A stretch of 64,000 nucleotides of DNA from Burkholderiaceae bacterium (GTDB lineage: Bacteria; Pseudomonadota; Gammaproteobacteria; Burkholderiales; Burkholderiaceae_E): the NCBI GenBank assembly GCA_023954135.1, contig JAMLIN010000003.1, forward strand, positions 1 to 64,000, written 5' to 3'. Position 1 is the stretch's first letter. Each line of letters begins with the position of its first letter. Below are positions 45,032 to 54,698 of this stretch, piece by piece. The translations under genes and the position numbers were made by a program. The notes under the pieces are model-generated. The model had not been told where the DNA came from. It saw only the letters and a list, made by a program, of their open reading frames with translations, and searched no databases.

Positions 45032-45298
45032 ATGCAAGCCAAGCTCACGCTGCGGCTCGATGCGCAACTGATCGAACAGGCCAAGGAGCAGGCGCGCCGC
45101 CACAACAAATCGCTTTCGCAGCTCGTGGCCGACTACTTCGTACAGCTTGGCCAGGTGCCTGCCCAGTCGCCGCTGCCGCCCGTCGTTGCCTCGTTAAAGG
45201 GTGCACTGAAGGGCAGGAGCGGTGCGCAGGAAGGCACCGATGCCGACCTGCCTGACGAACAGGACTACCACGCATACCTCGCACGAAAGCATCGATGA
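45032..45298 (+). CDS. Ribbon-helix-helix antitoxin (DUF6364-like)
   Basis: 88 aa. The N-terminal half, AKLTLRLDAQLIEQAKEQARRHNKSLSQLVADYF, is a typical ribbon-helix-helix DNA-binding and dimerisation unit. The acidic, flexible C-terminus (TDADLPDEQDYHAYLARKHR) is the expected toxin-binding tail. The stop overlaps the PIN toxin start (ATGA). An in-frame upstream ATG at 44987 would run through the operator-like dyad and is less likely. Confidence 0.85.
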   Translation: MQAKLTLRLDAQLIEQAKEQARRHNKSLSQLVADYFVQLGQVPAQSPLPPVVASLKGALKGRSGAQEGTDADLPDEQDYHAYLARKHR

Positions 45299-45711
45299 AT
45301 GTTCTTTTCGACACCAACGTCGTGCTCGACGTGCTGCTCGGCCGCGAACCCTTCGTGCACGACAGCGCCCAGACGATGGCACTGGTGGAGCGGGGCGAGG
45401 TGCGCGGCAGCCTCTGCGCCACCACCGTCACCACGCTGTTCTATCTGTGCCACCGCGCGCTGGATGTGCGCCAGGCTCGCATACATGTCGGCGCATTGCT
45501 GGACCTGTTCGACGTCGCTCCAGTCACGCGCGTGGTCCTGGCCGAGGCCCTGGAAGCGGCCTTCGCCGACTATGAAGATGCCGTGCTGCACGCAGCCGCC
45601 CGCCATGCCGGATGCCATGCGATCGTCACCCGTAACGTGCGCGACTTCGCCGCCGCCAGCCTGCCAATCTACGCACCCAGGGAATTGCTGCTGACCCGGC
45701 CGAACGCCTGA
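45295..45711 (+). CDS. PIN-domain toxin (VapC-like ribonuclease)
   Basis: 138 aa. MNVLFDTNVVLDVLLGREPF supplies the first catalytic Asp (D6), and the remaining acidic residues lie in FADYEDAVLHAAARHAGCHAIVTRNVRDF (E/D pair and the NxxDF Asp). All four acidic positions of a PIN nuclease seem present, so it should be active. In the family these proteins cleave tRNA or other RNA and are neutralised by the cotranslated antitoxin. Confidence 0.88.
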   Translation: MNVLFDTNVVLDVLLGREPFVHDSAQTMALVERGEVRGSLCATTVTTLFYLCHRALDVRQARIHVGALLDLFDVAPVTRVVLAEALEAAFADYEDAVLHAAARHAGCHAIVTRNVRDFAAASLPIYAPRELLLTRPNA

Positions 45712-45919
45712 TCGGGACCAGCAACAGTTCATGACACCGCGTGATCGGCCATGCCACCGATCATCCCGGCCAGCCGCCCGCCTACGACGCCGCCTCGCCA
45801 GGTGCCTGCTCAGGCACCGTAGCACAAGAGCACCAACTCACCATTCCTTTTCCTCTTCCTCGAAAGGCCAGGTCGAGCGCCACCACGCTTCACAGCGGCC
45901 CGAGCCGACACAGTCGGCG
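45712..45919. other. Intergenic region between convergent toxin and crotonase genes
   Basis: 208 bp with no supported gene, repeat or clear terminator. Composition is slightly lower in GC than the flanks, as is common at the edge of a toxin-antitoxin module. Confidence 0.3.
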
Positions 45920-46678
45920 TCAGTGCTTTCCCTGCATTGCCCGATACGCGGCAATGCGTTCGCGCAGCCCCGGCCGCGCCGCGGAACGCACCAGACGGGC
46001 GAGGTCCTCGGCATCCCCTGCATCGGCGCGCGGCCGGCGGGCGGCATCGATAGCGGCATGGATGCCGCGCTGCGTCGCCAGGTCGAGCCGGCTCACGCGA
46101 GCGCGGAGCCGCGCCTGCTCCGCCTCCATGTCGTCCGCTCTGATCTGCCGGGTAGCGAAGCCGCTCGCACAGGCGCCGGCCGCATCGATCGCCTGCCCGC
46201 TCTCGATCCATTGCGCGGCGCATGCCGGGCCGACGAGCGCGGCGAGGCGCCTGGTGCCGAGCACCAGGCCGAAGGCGGCCCCCGGGAAGGCGAAGCCGGC
46301 GTCGCTCACGATCCAGCGCTCGGTGCAGGCGGCGAACAGGTCAGCTCCAGCACCCATGGTTCGCCCCTGGGCGAGCGCAAGTGTCGCAAAGGGCGCGCGG
46401 TAGACGGCCTGGAGCATCAACTCGACCCGGGTGAAGCGCGCCAGCAGGCTGTCGTCGGTTTCGTGATCGAGATCCGAAAGATCGAATCCGGTGCAGAAAT
46501 GCCTGCCTGCACCGGAGAGCACCAGCAGGCGTAGATGCTCATCGCACGTCGCGGCCTCCACAGCTTCGGCAAGTCGGGCGACGAGGCTCGCCGACAGGGC
46601 ATTGCCCTTGTCGGGACGATTCAGCCGGAGGTGCAGCACGTCGGCTTCGCGCGTGCTGATCAGTTCTTCATCGTTCAT
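45920..46678 (-). CDS. Atypical crotonase-family protein of the organosulfur operon
   Basis: 252 aa. Crotonase fold: LHLRLNRPDKGNALSASLVARLAEAV, oxyanion-hole segments RHFCTGFDLSDL and LAQGRTMGAGADLFAACTERWIV. At the positions of the two catalytic Glu of enoyl-CoA hydratase it has Asp (GAGAD) and a non-acidic residue (FAFPGAAFGL), so ordinary hydration is unlikely. Last gene of the mdo/CoA-transferase operon; its start overlaps the dioxygenase stop (ATGA). I infer that it acts on the CoA thioester produced by the transferase, perhaps in C-S cleavage or hydrolysis. The reaction is unproven. Confidence 0.82.
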   Translation of the reverse strand: MNDEELISTREADVLHLRLNRPDKGNALSASLVARLAEAVEAATCDEHLRLLVLSGAGRHFCTGFDLSDLDHETDDSLLARFTRVELMLQAVYRAPFATLALAQGRTMGAGADLFAACTERWIVSDAGFAFPGAAFGLVLGTRRLAALVGPACAAQWIESGQAIDAAGACASGFATRQIRADDMEAEQARLRARVSRLDLATQRGIHAAIDAARRPRADAGDAEDLARLVRSAARPGLRERIAAYRAMQGKH

Positions 46679-47265
46679 CGAGTTCCCGTCCAGGGGTTGG
46701 GAAGAGGCGAATCCGAATAGCCGGAAACGAAATTCCTTGCTTCACCGGTGGCAGGATCGAAGCTGTGGCGGACGATGCGGCCGATGTTGCCACCATACAG
46801 ATGGATGCTGATCGAGACCCGATCGGGCAGCGCGTTGCGCACCACGTGGATGTCGCCGATCGTGGGCGATACCTTGTCGATATCGCCGGGCAGCAGCGTG
46901 GTCTCGAGCCCGCTGGGAGCAAGCCGTCCATCACCGTCACGCGCGTAGCGCTGGGCGCATTCGCTCCCGCGCAGCATGCCGATGATGCCCCAGACCGTAT
47001 GGTCATGGATAGGCGTCTTCTGCCCCGGTCCCCAGACGAAGCTGACCAGGGAGAAGCGATCGAGCGGGTCGCCGTAGAGCAGATGCTGCTGGTAACGCTC
47101 GGTGCTTGCGCGCGCGGAGAACTCGGGCAGCCAGTCGTCATGGGCGACCAGTGCCTTCATGAGCGGCGCCGCCCCATCGAGCAGACGCGCTTCATCGGCC
47201 GGTCCGGATTCGACCAGGCGCGTCATCGCGGACAGGAATTCGAGCAGGCGACGAACATTCGGCAT
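46675..47265 (-). CDS. mdo: 3-mercaptopropionate dioxygenase-like thiol dioxygenase
   Basis: 196 aa. Cupin thiol dioxygenase with the three-His iron site: H87 and H89 in GPGQKTPIHDHTVWGIIGMLRG and H140 in SPTIGDIHVVRNALPDRVSISIHLYG. These blocks match bacterial 3-mercaptopropionate dioxygenase more closely than mammalian-type cysteine dioxygenase. It would add O2 to the thiol, giving a sulfinate (3-sulfinopropionate); cysteine or mercaptosuccinate are alternatives. GAAGGAG precedes the ATG at 47265. Five bp after the CoA transferase gene and overlapping the crotonase gene. Confidence 0.87.
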   Translation of the reverse strand: MPNVRRLLEFLSAMTRLVESGPADEARLLDGAAPLMKALVAHDDWLPEFSARASTERYQQHLLYGDPLDRFSLVSFVWGPGQKTPIHDHTVWGIIGMLRGSECAQRYARDGDGRLAPSGLETTLLPGDIDKVSPTIGDIHVVRNALPDRVSISIHLYGGNIGRIVRHSFDPATGEARNFVSGYSDSPLPNPWTGTR

Positions 47266-47270
47266 CGTTG

Positions 47271-48440
47271 CTACTCCTTCGTCGGATACTCCGCCCGGAT
47301 CTCCTCGGTATGCTGGCCGAGCTCCGGCGGCGAGCGCCGGATCGGAAAGCCCTTGCCGTCCAGGCGCACCGGGGAGGCGAAGGTCCTGGTCACCTGTCCG
47401 CTGGGCAGCTCGAGCGGCTGCACCCAGCCCATATGCTCGGTCTGCGGGTCGGCTAGTGCCGCTGCGTAGTCGTTGATGCGGGCATGCGGTACGCCTGCCC
47501 GATTGAACGCGTCGATCCAGTGGGCCACCGGCTCCTGCCGGAAGACGGCTTCGAGGATCTCCTTCAGCTCGACCTGGTTCCGGGCGCGATCCGCCGTGCT
47601 GGCGAAGCGCGGATCCTTCGCCAGTTCGGGCCGGCTCACCACCTCCAGCACCGATATCCACAGCTTCTGGTTGCCGGCGGCGATCGCGAAATAGCCGTCC
47701 CTCGCCTCGAAAGCCTGATAGGGTGCGTTGCGCGGATGCGCCGAACCGAGCTTCACCGGGCTGCGACCATTGCCGAAGTATTCGCTCGTCTGTAGTGCCG
47801 CAACGCCGAGAGTGCAGCCGAACATGGGAATGTCGATGTGCGCGCCGCGTCCGCCGGCACGCACGTGCACCAGCATCGACGCGATGCTGAAAGCCGCGTA
47901 CAGGCCCGAGGAGAAATCCGAGATCGGCACGCCGCACTTGACCGGCGCCCCGTCGGGCTCGCCCGTCACGCTCATGACACCGCCGGAAGCCTGGATCGTG
48001 AGGTCGAACCCGCCCTCGTTCGAGCGCGGTCCGCTCTGTCCGTAGGCGGAGATCGAGCAGAAAAGAAGCGACGGCCTCTCCACCGCCAGGCTTTCGTAGC
48101 CCAGGCCGAGCCGGTCCATCACGCCGGGCCGGTTGTTCTCGACCACCACGTCGGATTCGAGGATGAGCCGGCGCGCCAGCGCCAGGTCGGCGGGGTTCTT
48201 GAGATCGAGCACCGCCGAGCGCTTGTTGCGATTGAGCGAGGCGAAGTTCTCGCTGTAGCCGGCATTGAGCGGCGGCCACTGGCGAAAGCTGTCACCGGCG
48301 GGCGGCTCGATCTTCACGACGTCGGCACCCATGTCGGCCAGCAGCATGGCGGAGAAAGGCCCTGCCGCGGTCGTGCAGAACTCGACAACGCGCACACCGG
48401 CCAGCGGCAGGGGAGCGGATTCGGAAACACAAGCATTCAT
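47271..48440 (-). CDS. CaiB/BaiF family III CoA transferase
   Basis: 389 aa. LAGVRVVEFCTTAAGPFSAMLLADMGADVVKIEPPAGD is the family N-terminus; catalytic Asp near residue 175 (VPISDFSSGLYAAFSIASML); then GRGAHIDIPMFGC. Swaps CoA between an acyl-CoA donor and a carboxylate. In Variovorax and Advenella a family III CoA transferase activates 3-sulfinopropionate; here the gene sits directly upstream of a thiol dioxygenase that would make that acid. The specificity is inference from context. Confidence 0.87.
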   Translation of the reverse strand: MNACVSESAPLPLAGVRVVEFCTTAAGPFSAMLLADMGADVVKIEPPAGDSFRQWPPLNAGYSENFASLNRNKRSAVLDLKNPADLALARRLILESDVVVENNRPGVMDRLGLGYESLAVERPSLLFCSISAYGQSGPRSNEGGFDLTIQASGGVMSVTGEPDGAPVKCGVPISDFSSGLYAAFSIASMLVHVRAGGRGAHIDIPMFGCTLGVAALQTSEYFGNGRSPVKLGSAHPRNAPYQAFEARDGYFAIAAGNQKLWISVLEVVSRPELAKDPRFASTADRARNQVELKEILEAVFRQEPVAHWIDAFNRAGVPHARINDYAAALADPQTEHMGWVQPLELPSGQVTRTFASPVRLDGKGFPIRRSPPELGQHTEEIRAEYPTKE

Positions 48441-48483
48441 GGGAGAGAGGACCTCGACTCTGACGTTGTTCGGCGCGACCGCC

Positions 48484-49575
48484 TCATCCCAGCACGCGCG
48501 CGAGGACGATGTTGATCATATATCCGCCGACGATCAGAAAGACACAGACCGCCGCACCCAGCTTCAGCGGTTTCACACCCGCTTCCCGGATCACCTGGAA
48601 TCGCGTGCGCAAACCGAGCGCCGCCATGGCGATCGCAAGGAGAAAAGTCGCGAGCGAACCGAACCCTTCGACCAGCATCGGCGGCAAGACCTGAAGCGAG
48701 TTCAGGCTCGCCGCGACGATGAACAGGACAGCGAACCAGGGAATCGCGATACGGGCCCGCCGGCCAGATTCGCCGCCGCCAGCACCGGACCCGAACCCGA
48801 GGGCAAGCAGGAAGGGAGCGAGCAGCGTCACCCGCCACATCTTCTCGATGACCGCGGTGGCCGCCGCCTGTTCGCCGACACTCTGCCCCGCTGCGACCAC
48901 CTGCGCTACCTCATGCACCGTAGAGCCGACGAAAACACCGTAGGCATGCTCGTCCATTCCCAGATGCGGATAGAGCAAGGGATAGATGAACATCGACAGG
49001 GTGCCGAACACGACGACCGTCGCGATCGCCACGGAGACCGTCTCGGGCCGCGCACGCACGACGCCCTGCGTCGCCATCACGGCCGCCGCCCCGCAGATCG
49101 AGGCCCCGGCGCCGATGAGAATCGAACTCTGGCGGTCCAGACCGAACACCCGGGTACCGAGGGCCACCGCGACCGTGAAGGTCAGCAACACGACGACGAT
49201 CCCGATAGCGATACCGGCCAGCCCGACCTCACCGATCTCCTGGAAGGTGATGCGAAATCCGAAGAGAACGATGCCGATGCGCAGCATGGTCGACTTGCAG
49301 AAGTCGATGCCGGCGTCGGTCCGGCCGGCCGACCAGACGCCAAGGTTGCCCAACAGCATCCCGAGAACGATCGCCAGCGTGAGCGTGCCCATCCCCCACG
49401 CCGCGACCCACGGCAGGTGCGCTGCCAGGAGCGCGAGGGTCGCGAGCAGGGTCGCCGCAGCGACTCCTGGGACCAGCTGGTGGAGTTGTTCGAGGCGAAG
49501 CCCGTCTGCTGCGCGCACTGGACTGAGATCTGTCGATGCAGTGAAAGCCGCAAAGCCTGAGGCCCGGCATATCAT
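48484..49575 (-). CDS. YeiH/UPF0324 family putative sulfur oxyanion exporter
   Basis: 363 aa. About ten transmembrane helices with hallmarks GIVLFGFRITFQEIGEVG, ILIGAGASICGAAAVMA, and YGVFVGSTVHEVAQVVAAG. The family is annotated as a sulfate exporter. In enterobacteria yeiH neighbours yeiE, a LysR regulator linked to sulfite tolerance; the same arrangement occurs here with the LysR gene divergent. First gene of the operon, so sulfite or sulfate removal is a sensible role. The true start may be later than the ATG at 49575 (a GTG at 49518 is in frame), because the best promoter would start transcription about at this ATG. Confidence 0.85.
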   Translation of the reverse strand: MICRASGFAAFTASTDLSPVRAADGLRLEQLHQLVPGVAAATLLATLALLAAHLPWVAAWGMGTLTLAIVLGMLLGNLGVWSAGRTDAGIDFCKSTMLRIGIVLFGFRITFQEIGEVGLAGIAIGIVVVLLTFTVAVALGTRVFGLDRQSSILIGAGASICGAAAVMATQGVVRARPETVSVAIATVVVFGTLSMFIYPLLYPHLGMDEHAYGVFVGSTVHEVAQVVAAGQSVGEQAAATAVIEKMWRVTLLAPFLLALGFGSGAGGGESGRRARIAIPWFAVLFIVAASLNSLQVLPPMLVEGFGSLATFLLAIAMAALGLRTRFQVIREAGVKPLKLGAAVCVFLIVGGYMINIVLARVLG

Positions 49576-49580
49576 AAGTC

Positions 49581-49611
49581 CAATATATCGTTCTCATAGT
49601 ACTATGAGAAC
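49581..49611 (-). promoter_or_regulatory. Perfect 22-bp palindrome (LysR operator candidate) and overlapping promoter
   Basis: Half-site GTTCTCATAGT (49590-49600) is followed directly by its exact complement ACTATGAGAAC (49601-49611), in the 41-bp gap between yeiH-like and LysR genes. On the minus strand TTCTCA within the palindrome and TATATT 17 bp later form a reasonable promoter for the operon. LysR proteins bind T-N11-A dyads, and this position would let it control both directions. Confidence 0.65.
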
Positions 49612-49616
49612 AAGTT

Positions 49617-50531
49617 ATGCAAATGAATCTCCATCTGCTCCGGACTTTCTTCGAAGTAGCGCGAGAGCGCAGTTTCTCGCGCGCCGCGGAGAAGCTGTTC
49701 GTCAGCCAGCCCGCCGTCTCCAAGGCGGTTCGCGAGCTAGAGACACAGGTCGGATTACCGCTCCTGGAGCGCCCCGGCCGGGGTGTGCGCGAAGTTCGCC
49801 TCACCGACGGCGGCAAGGCCCTGTTCGAGCATGCGCGCGGCATCTTCGCGCTCGAGCGGGCGGCGCTCGAGGAAGTCGGATCGCGCCGAGGGGAACGGCG
49901 CGGCCGTCTCGTCGTCGGCGCGAGCACGACGGTCGCCGGCTACTGGCTAGCCCCTCATCTCGGAACTTTCCTGGAGGGTGCACCGGAAATAGACCTACAG
50001 GTACGCGTGGGCAACACGGCAGTCATCGAGCGGGCGCTCATCGACTGCGAGATCGACATCGGGCTCGTCGAGGGACCGGTGCGCGACGAACGCATCGAGA
50101 TGGTCCACTGGCGCGACGATCCGATGTGCCTTGCGGCGAGCTCGAGCAACCCGCTTGCGAAGCGGCATCGATTGACCCCGGCCCTGCTCGGCGAGCAGAC
50201 CTGGCTCGTGCGCGAGACCGGTTCCGGAACCCGCGAAGTGGCTGACCGATTCATGAACGCCCATGGAATCGAGCCAGCCGGTACGATTGAAATATGGAGC
50301 AACGAAGGCATTGCCCGGGCGATCACCGCAGGCCTCGGGATCGCCCTCCTGCCTCTGTGTGTCATACGCGAACTGCAGGCGATGGGAACCGTGACGTCCC
50401 TGCGCTTCGCGCTCGGCGCACCGATATTCCGACCGCTGTACCGTGTCGAACTCAAGGAACGGCCCACGTCCCCGCTGCTGCGAAGATTCCGTGAAGCGCT
50501 TGCGCAGCAGACCCATGCACACCTGCCATAG
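49617..50531 (+). CDS. LysR-family regulator (YeiE/CysB-like context)
   Basis: 304 aa. N-terminal winged HTH: MNLHLLRTFFEVARERSFSRAAEKLFVSQPAVSKAVRELE. The effector domain includes LVVGASTTVAGYWLAPHLGTFLEGAPEIDLQVRVGNTAVIERALIDCEIDIGLVEGPV, resembling CysL/YeiE-type regulators of sulfur metabolism. Divergent from the yeiH-CoA transferase-mdo-crotonase operon across a perfect palindrome, so it very probably controls that operon and itself. The ATG two codons downstream is an alternative start. The effector (sulfite, sulfinate or thiol) is unknown. Confidence 0.9.
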   Translation: MQMNLHLLRTFFEVARERSFSRAAEKLFVSQPAVSKAVRELETQVGLPLLERPGRGVREVRLTDGGKALFEHARGIFALERAALEEVGSRRGERRGRLVVGASTTVAGYWLAPHLGTFLEGAPEIDLQVRVGNTAVIERALIDCEIDIGLVEGPVRDERIEMVHWRDDPMCLAASSSNPLAKRHRLTPALLGEQTWLVRETGSGTREVADRFMNAHGIEPAGTIEIWSNEGIARAITAGLGIALLPLCVIRELQAMGTVTSLRFALGAPIFRPLYRVELKERPTSPLLRRFREALAQQTHAHLP

Positions 50532-50547
50532 TCAACCCTGAATCCTC

Positions 50548-51327
50548 ATGAAGCTCGCCACCTGGAACGTCAATTCCCTGCGCGTCCGCCTGCCCCATGT
50601 CCTCGGCTGGCTCGCTGCCAATCCGGTCGATGTCCTCGCGATCCAGGAGACCAAGCTCGTCGACGACAAGTTCCCGGTCGCCGAGCTGCGCGAGATCGGC
50701 TATGGTGCGGTCTACAGCGGCCAGCCGACCTACAACGGTGTTGCCCTGCTCAGCCGGCTCGACACCGTCGGCGAGGCGAGCGACGTTCGCCTCGGCAATC
50801 CGCTGCTGGCCGACGAGCAGAAGCGCCTGATCGCGGCCCGCTTCGGCGACATCGACGTCTACTGCGCCTACTTCCCGAACGGCCAGGCGCCCGACTCTCC
50901 CAAGTTCACCTACAAGCTCGCCTGGATCGACGCGCTGCGACAATGGCTCGATTCCACTCGCGACGGAGTGCCGCGCATCCTGCTGGGCGACTTCAACATC
51001 GCTCCCGAGGACCGCGACGTGCACGATCCGGCCGCCTGGGAAGGCAAGATCCACTGCACCGAGCCCGAGCGCGAACGTTTCCGCGCTCTGCTGGACGCCG
51101 GCTTCATCGACGCCTTTCGCCGCTTCGAGCAGCCCGAGCGCTCGTACTCATGGTGGGACTACCGGATGCTCGGGTTCAGGCGAAACGCCGGGTTGCGGAT
51201 CGACTTCGGCCTGGTCGACGAGCGCATCGCCGATCGCCTGCGCGGCTGCACCATCGACCGCGAACCGCGCAAGCTCGAGAAACCGTCCGACCATGCGCCG
51301 GTGACCCTCGAGCTCGCGCCCGCCTGA
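50548..51327 (+). CDS. xthA: Exodeoxyribonuclease III
   Basis: 259 aa. AP endonuclease/3'-5' exonuclease of base excision repair. MKLATWNVNSLRVRLPHVLGWL, the metal-binding Glu in AIQETKLVD, VYCAYFPNGQ, LLGDFNIAPEDRDVHDP, and the C-terminal GLRIDFGLVDERIA with the catalytic His in KPSDHAPVTLEL are all present. Starts 16 bp after the LysR gene on the same strand. Confidence 0.95.
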   Translation: MKLATWNVNSLRVRLPHVLGWLAANPVDVLAIQETKLVDDKFPVAELREIGYGAVYSGQPTYNGVALLSRLDTVGEASDVRLGNPLLADEQKRLIAARFGDIDVYCAYFPNGQAPDSPKFTYKLAWIDALRQWLDSTRDGVPRILLGDFNIAPEDRDVHDPAAWEGKIHCTEPERERFRALLDAGFIDAFRRFEQPERSYSWWDYRMLGFRRNAGLRIDFGLVDERIADRLRGCTIDREPRKLEKPSDHAPVTLELAPA

Positions 51328-51357
51328 GCCAGCCGCCAGGGCGCACCCCGCCCTACG

Positions 51358-52989
<1,632 letters not shown>

Positions 52990-54087
52990 TCATGCCAGCG
53001 GCAACAACACGCGAAAATCGGTGCGACCCGGCCTGCTTTCACAATCGATCAGGCCGCCGTGCTGCTGCACGAAGGTCTGCGCGATCGACAGGCCGAGGCC
53101 GCTGCCGCCGTCCCGGCCCGACACCAGCGGAAAGAACACCCGTTCGCGAATGTCCTCCGGGATGCCGGGGCCGTTGTCGATCACATGCAATTCCAGTGCC
53201 AGTTTGATCACCTTGCGATCGATCGGCACCTGCCGGGCGATGCGGGTGCGCAATTCGATGACGCCGCGCCCGCCCATCGCCTGCGCTGCGTTGTGCACGA
53301 GGTTGAGCAGCACCTGGATCAGCTGCTCCTTGTCGCCGGTGAAATCAGGCAGGCTCGCGTCGTAGTCGCGACGGATCTCGAGCGAATCAGGGAACTCCGC
53401 CTGCACCACGATCCGCACCCGTTCGCAGACCTCGTGGATATTGACCGGCCCGAGTTGTCGCGCCTTGCGATGCGGCGTCAGCAGGCGATCGACGAGGGCC
53501 TGGAGCCGGTCGGCCTCCTTGATGATGACCTGGGTGTACTCGCGCAGATCGGGCGAATCGAGCTCGAGCTCCAGCAGTTGCGCAGCGCCTCGCAGGCCGC
53601 CGAGCGGGTTCTTGATCTCGTGCGCGAGATTGCGCACCAGCTCGCGATTGGCCTCGGCAGAACCGAGCAGCTGCGCCCCCCGGTCCAGCCTGTGACGATG
53701 GTCGATCTCGCGGAACTCGATCATCATCGCCCCGAGCGGCGCATCGACCGGCACCGCGGTGGCCTGCAACTCGAGTGGTCCATGACCGGGACGCTCGAGC
53801 GCCATCTCGGTGCGCATCTCGTCGAAGCGGTTCGAGATCGCCTCGCCCAGCAGCGAATCGATCGCGGCCCCGTCGACGAAGAGCGAGGAGAAGCGCTCCG
53901 TCGCATGCAGGCGCCAGGAGATCTCGAACAGCTGCTCGGCGGCGAGGTTCATGTAGGCGGCGCAGCCGCGCGCATCGAGCAGCACGACGGCACTGGCGAG
54001 CAGGTCGAGCCCCGCCAGGCGTGATTCGGGGCTGTGCCGGCGATCCTCGCCGGAGAACTGATGTCGGACCCCCGGAGGCATCGCCAT
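52990..54087 (-). CDS. ntrB: Nitrogen regulation sensor kinase NtrB (GlnL)
   Basis: 365 aa. An N-terminal PAS-like domain (GLDLLASAVVLLDARGCAAYMNLAAEQLF), H-box NRELVRNLAHEIKNPLGGLRG, N-box QVLLNLVHNAAQAM, G1 VIDNGPGIPE and G2 GGSGLGLSIAQTFVQQHGG. Soluble, with no membrane helix, as expected for the PII-controlled kinase/phosphatase that acts on NtrC. The ATG at 54087 was chosen as the start of family similarity. Ends one base before ntrC starts. Confidence 0.95.
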   Translation of the reverse strand: MAMPPGVRHQFSGEDRRHSPESRLAGLDLLASAVVLLDARGCAAYMNLAAEQLFEISWRLHATERFSSLFVDGAAIDSLLGEAISNRFDEMRTEMALERPGHGPLELQATAVPVDAPLGAMMIEFREIDHRHRLDRGAQLLGSAEANRELVRNLAHEIKNPLGGLRGAAQLLELELDSPDLREYTQVIIKEADRLQALVDRLLTPHRKARQLGPVNIHEVCERVRIVVQAEFPDSLEIRRDYDASLPDFTGDKEQLIQVLLNLVHNAAQAMGGRGVIELRTRIARQVPIDRKVIKLALELHVIDNGPGIPEDIRERVFFPLVSGRDGGSGLGLSIAQTFVQQHGGLIDCESRPGRTDFRVLLPLA

Positions 54088-54119
54088 CGCCGACTCGCCA
54101 GGCGCCGGACGTGTACTGT

Positions 54120-54620
54120 TCAGCGCGGCAGGGCGTCGATCTCGCGCCGGATCGACGCGACGTTCGCCTCCGCCCGGGTGATGTCGACCTTCAACCGTTC
54201 GACCCGGTCGAGATACTTCTGGTAGTTGCGCTCGCTGCCGAGGCGGTCCGGCTCGCCCCCCTTGTACTCGGCCTCGAGGGCCGCGAGCCGCTCCTCCTCC
54301 TTGCGCAACTCGTTCTCGAGGATCTGGCGGCGCTCCGCGTCGCGGGCGCGCTGGGTCGACGAATCGACCCGGGGGAAATCCTGCCGGGGCTGGGCGCGTT
54401 GCGTCGGGGGCGGCGCGGGCGCCGGAATCGTGGTCAGGTTGGGCAGATCCACCTGGCGGCAGTCCTTGCGATCGCGAGCCGGCCGGGAATTGCTGTACTC
54501 GACGACGCCGTCGCTGTTCTCGCAGCGCCAGATCTGGGCCTGGGCGGGGGCGCACCAGAGCGCCGTGCAGGCGGCGGCCAGCGCCGCGGCGCGCATCCGG
54601 GTCAACTCGATGCCGATCAT
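54120..54620 (-). CDS. Exported DUF4124 coiled-coil protein
   Basis: 166 aa. Signal peptide to about residue 28 (CAPAQA), DUF4124 segment IWRCENSDGVVEYSNSRPARDRKDCRQV, a proline-rich stretch, then a long charged helix (about 85-160, RRQILENELRKEEERLAALEAEYKGG) likely to form a coiled coil. Periplasmic, function unknown. It lies between glnA and ntrB on the same strand, 32 bp before ntrB; a terminator separates it from glnA, so it may be transcribed with ntrBC. Confidence 0.83.
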   Translation of the reverse strand: MIGIELTRMRAAALAAACTALWCAPAQAQIWRCENSDGVVEYSNSRPARDRKDCRQVDLPNLTTIPAPAPPPTQRAQPRQDFPRVDSSTQRARDAERRQILENELRKEEERLAALEAEYKGGEPDRLGSERNYQKYLDRVERLKVDITRAEANVASIRREIDALPR

Positions 54621-54640
54621 GATTCCTTCCTCACGCTGCG

Positions 54641-54674
54641 AAAAGAAAAAAGGGGGCGCCGTTTCGGCACCCCC
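54641..54674 (-). terminator. Intrinsic terminator after glnA
   Basis: Read on the minus strand: stem GGGGGTGCCG, loop AAA, complementary CGGCGCCCCC (one G-T pair), then TTTTTTCTTTT. A classic rho-independent terminator 24 bp past the glnA stop. It should reduce, not necessarily abolish, read-through into the DUF4124 and ntrBC genes. Confidence 0.85.
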
Positions 54675-54698
54675 TTCGTTCCGAAGGCCTCTGGCCGA

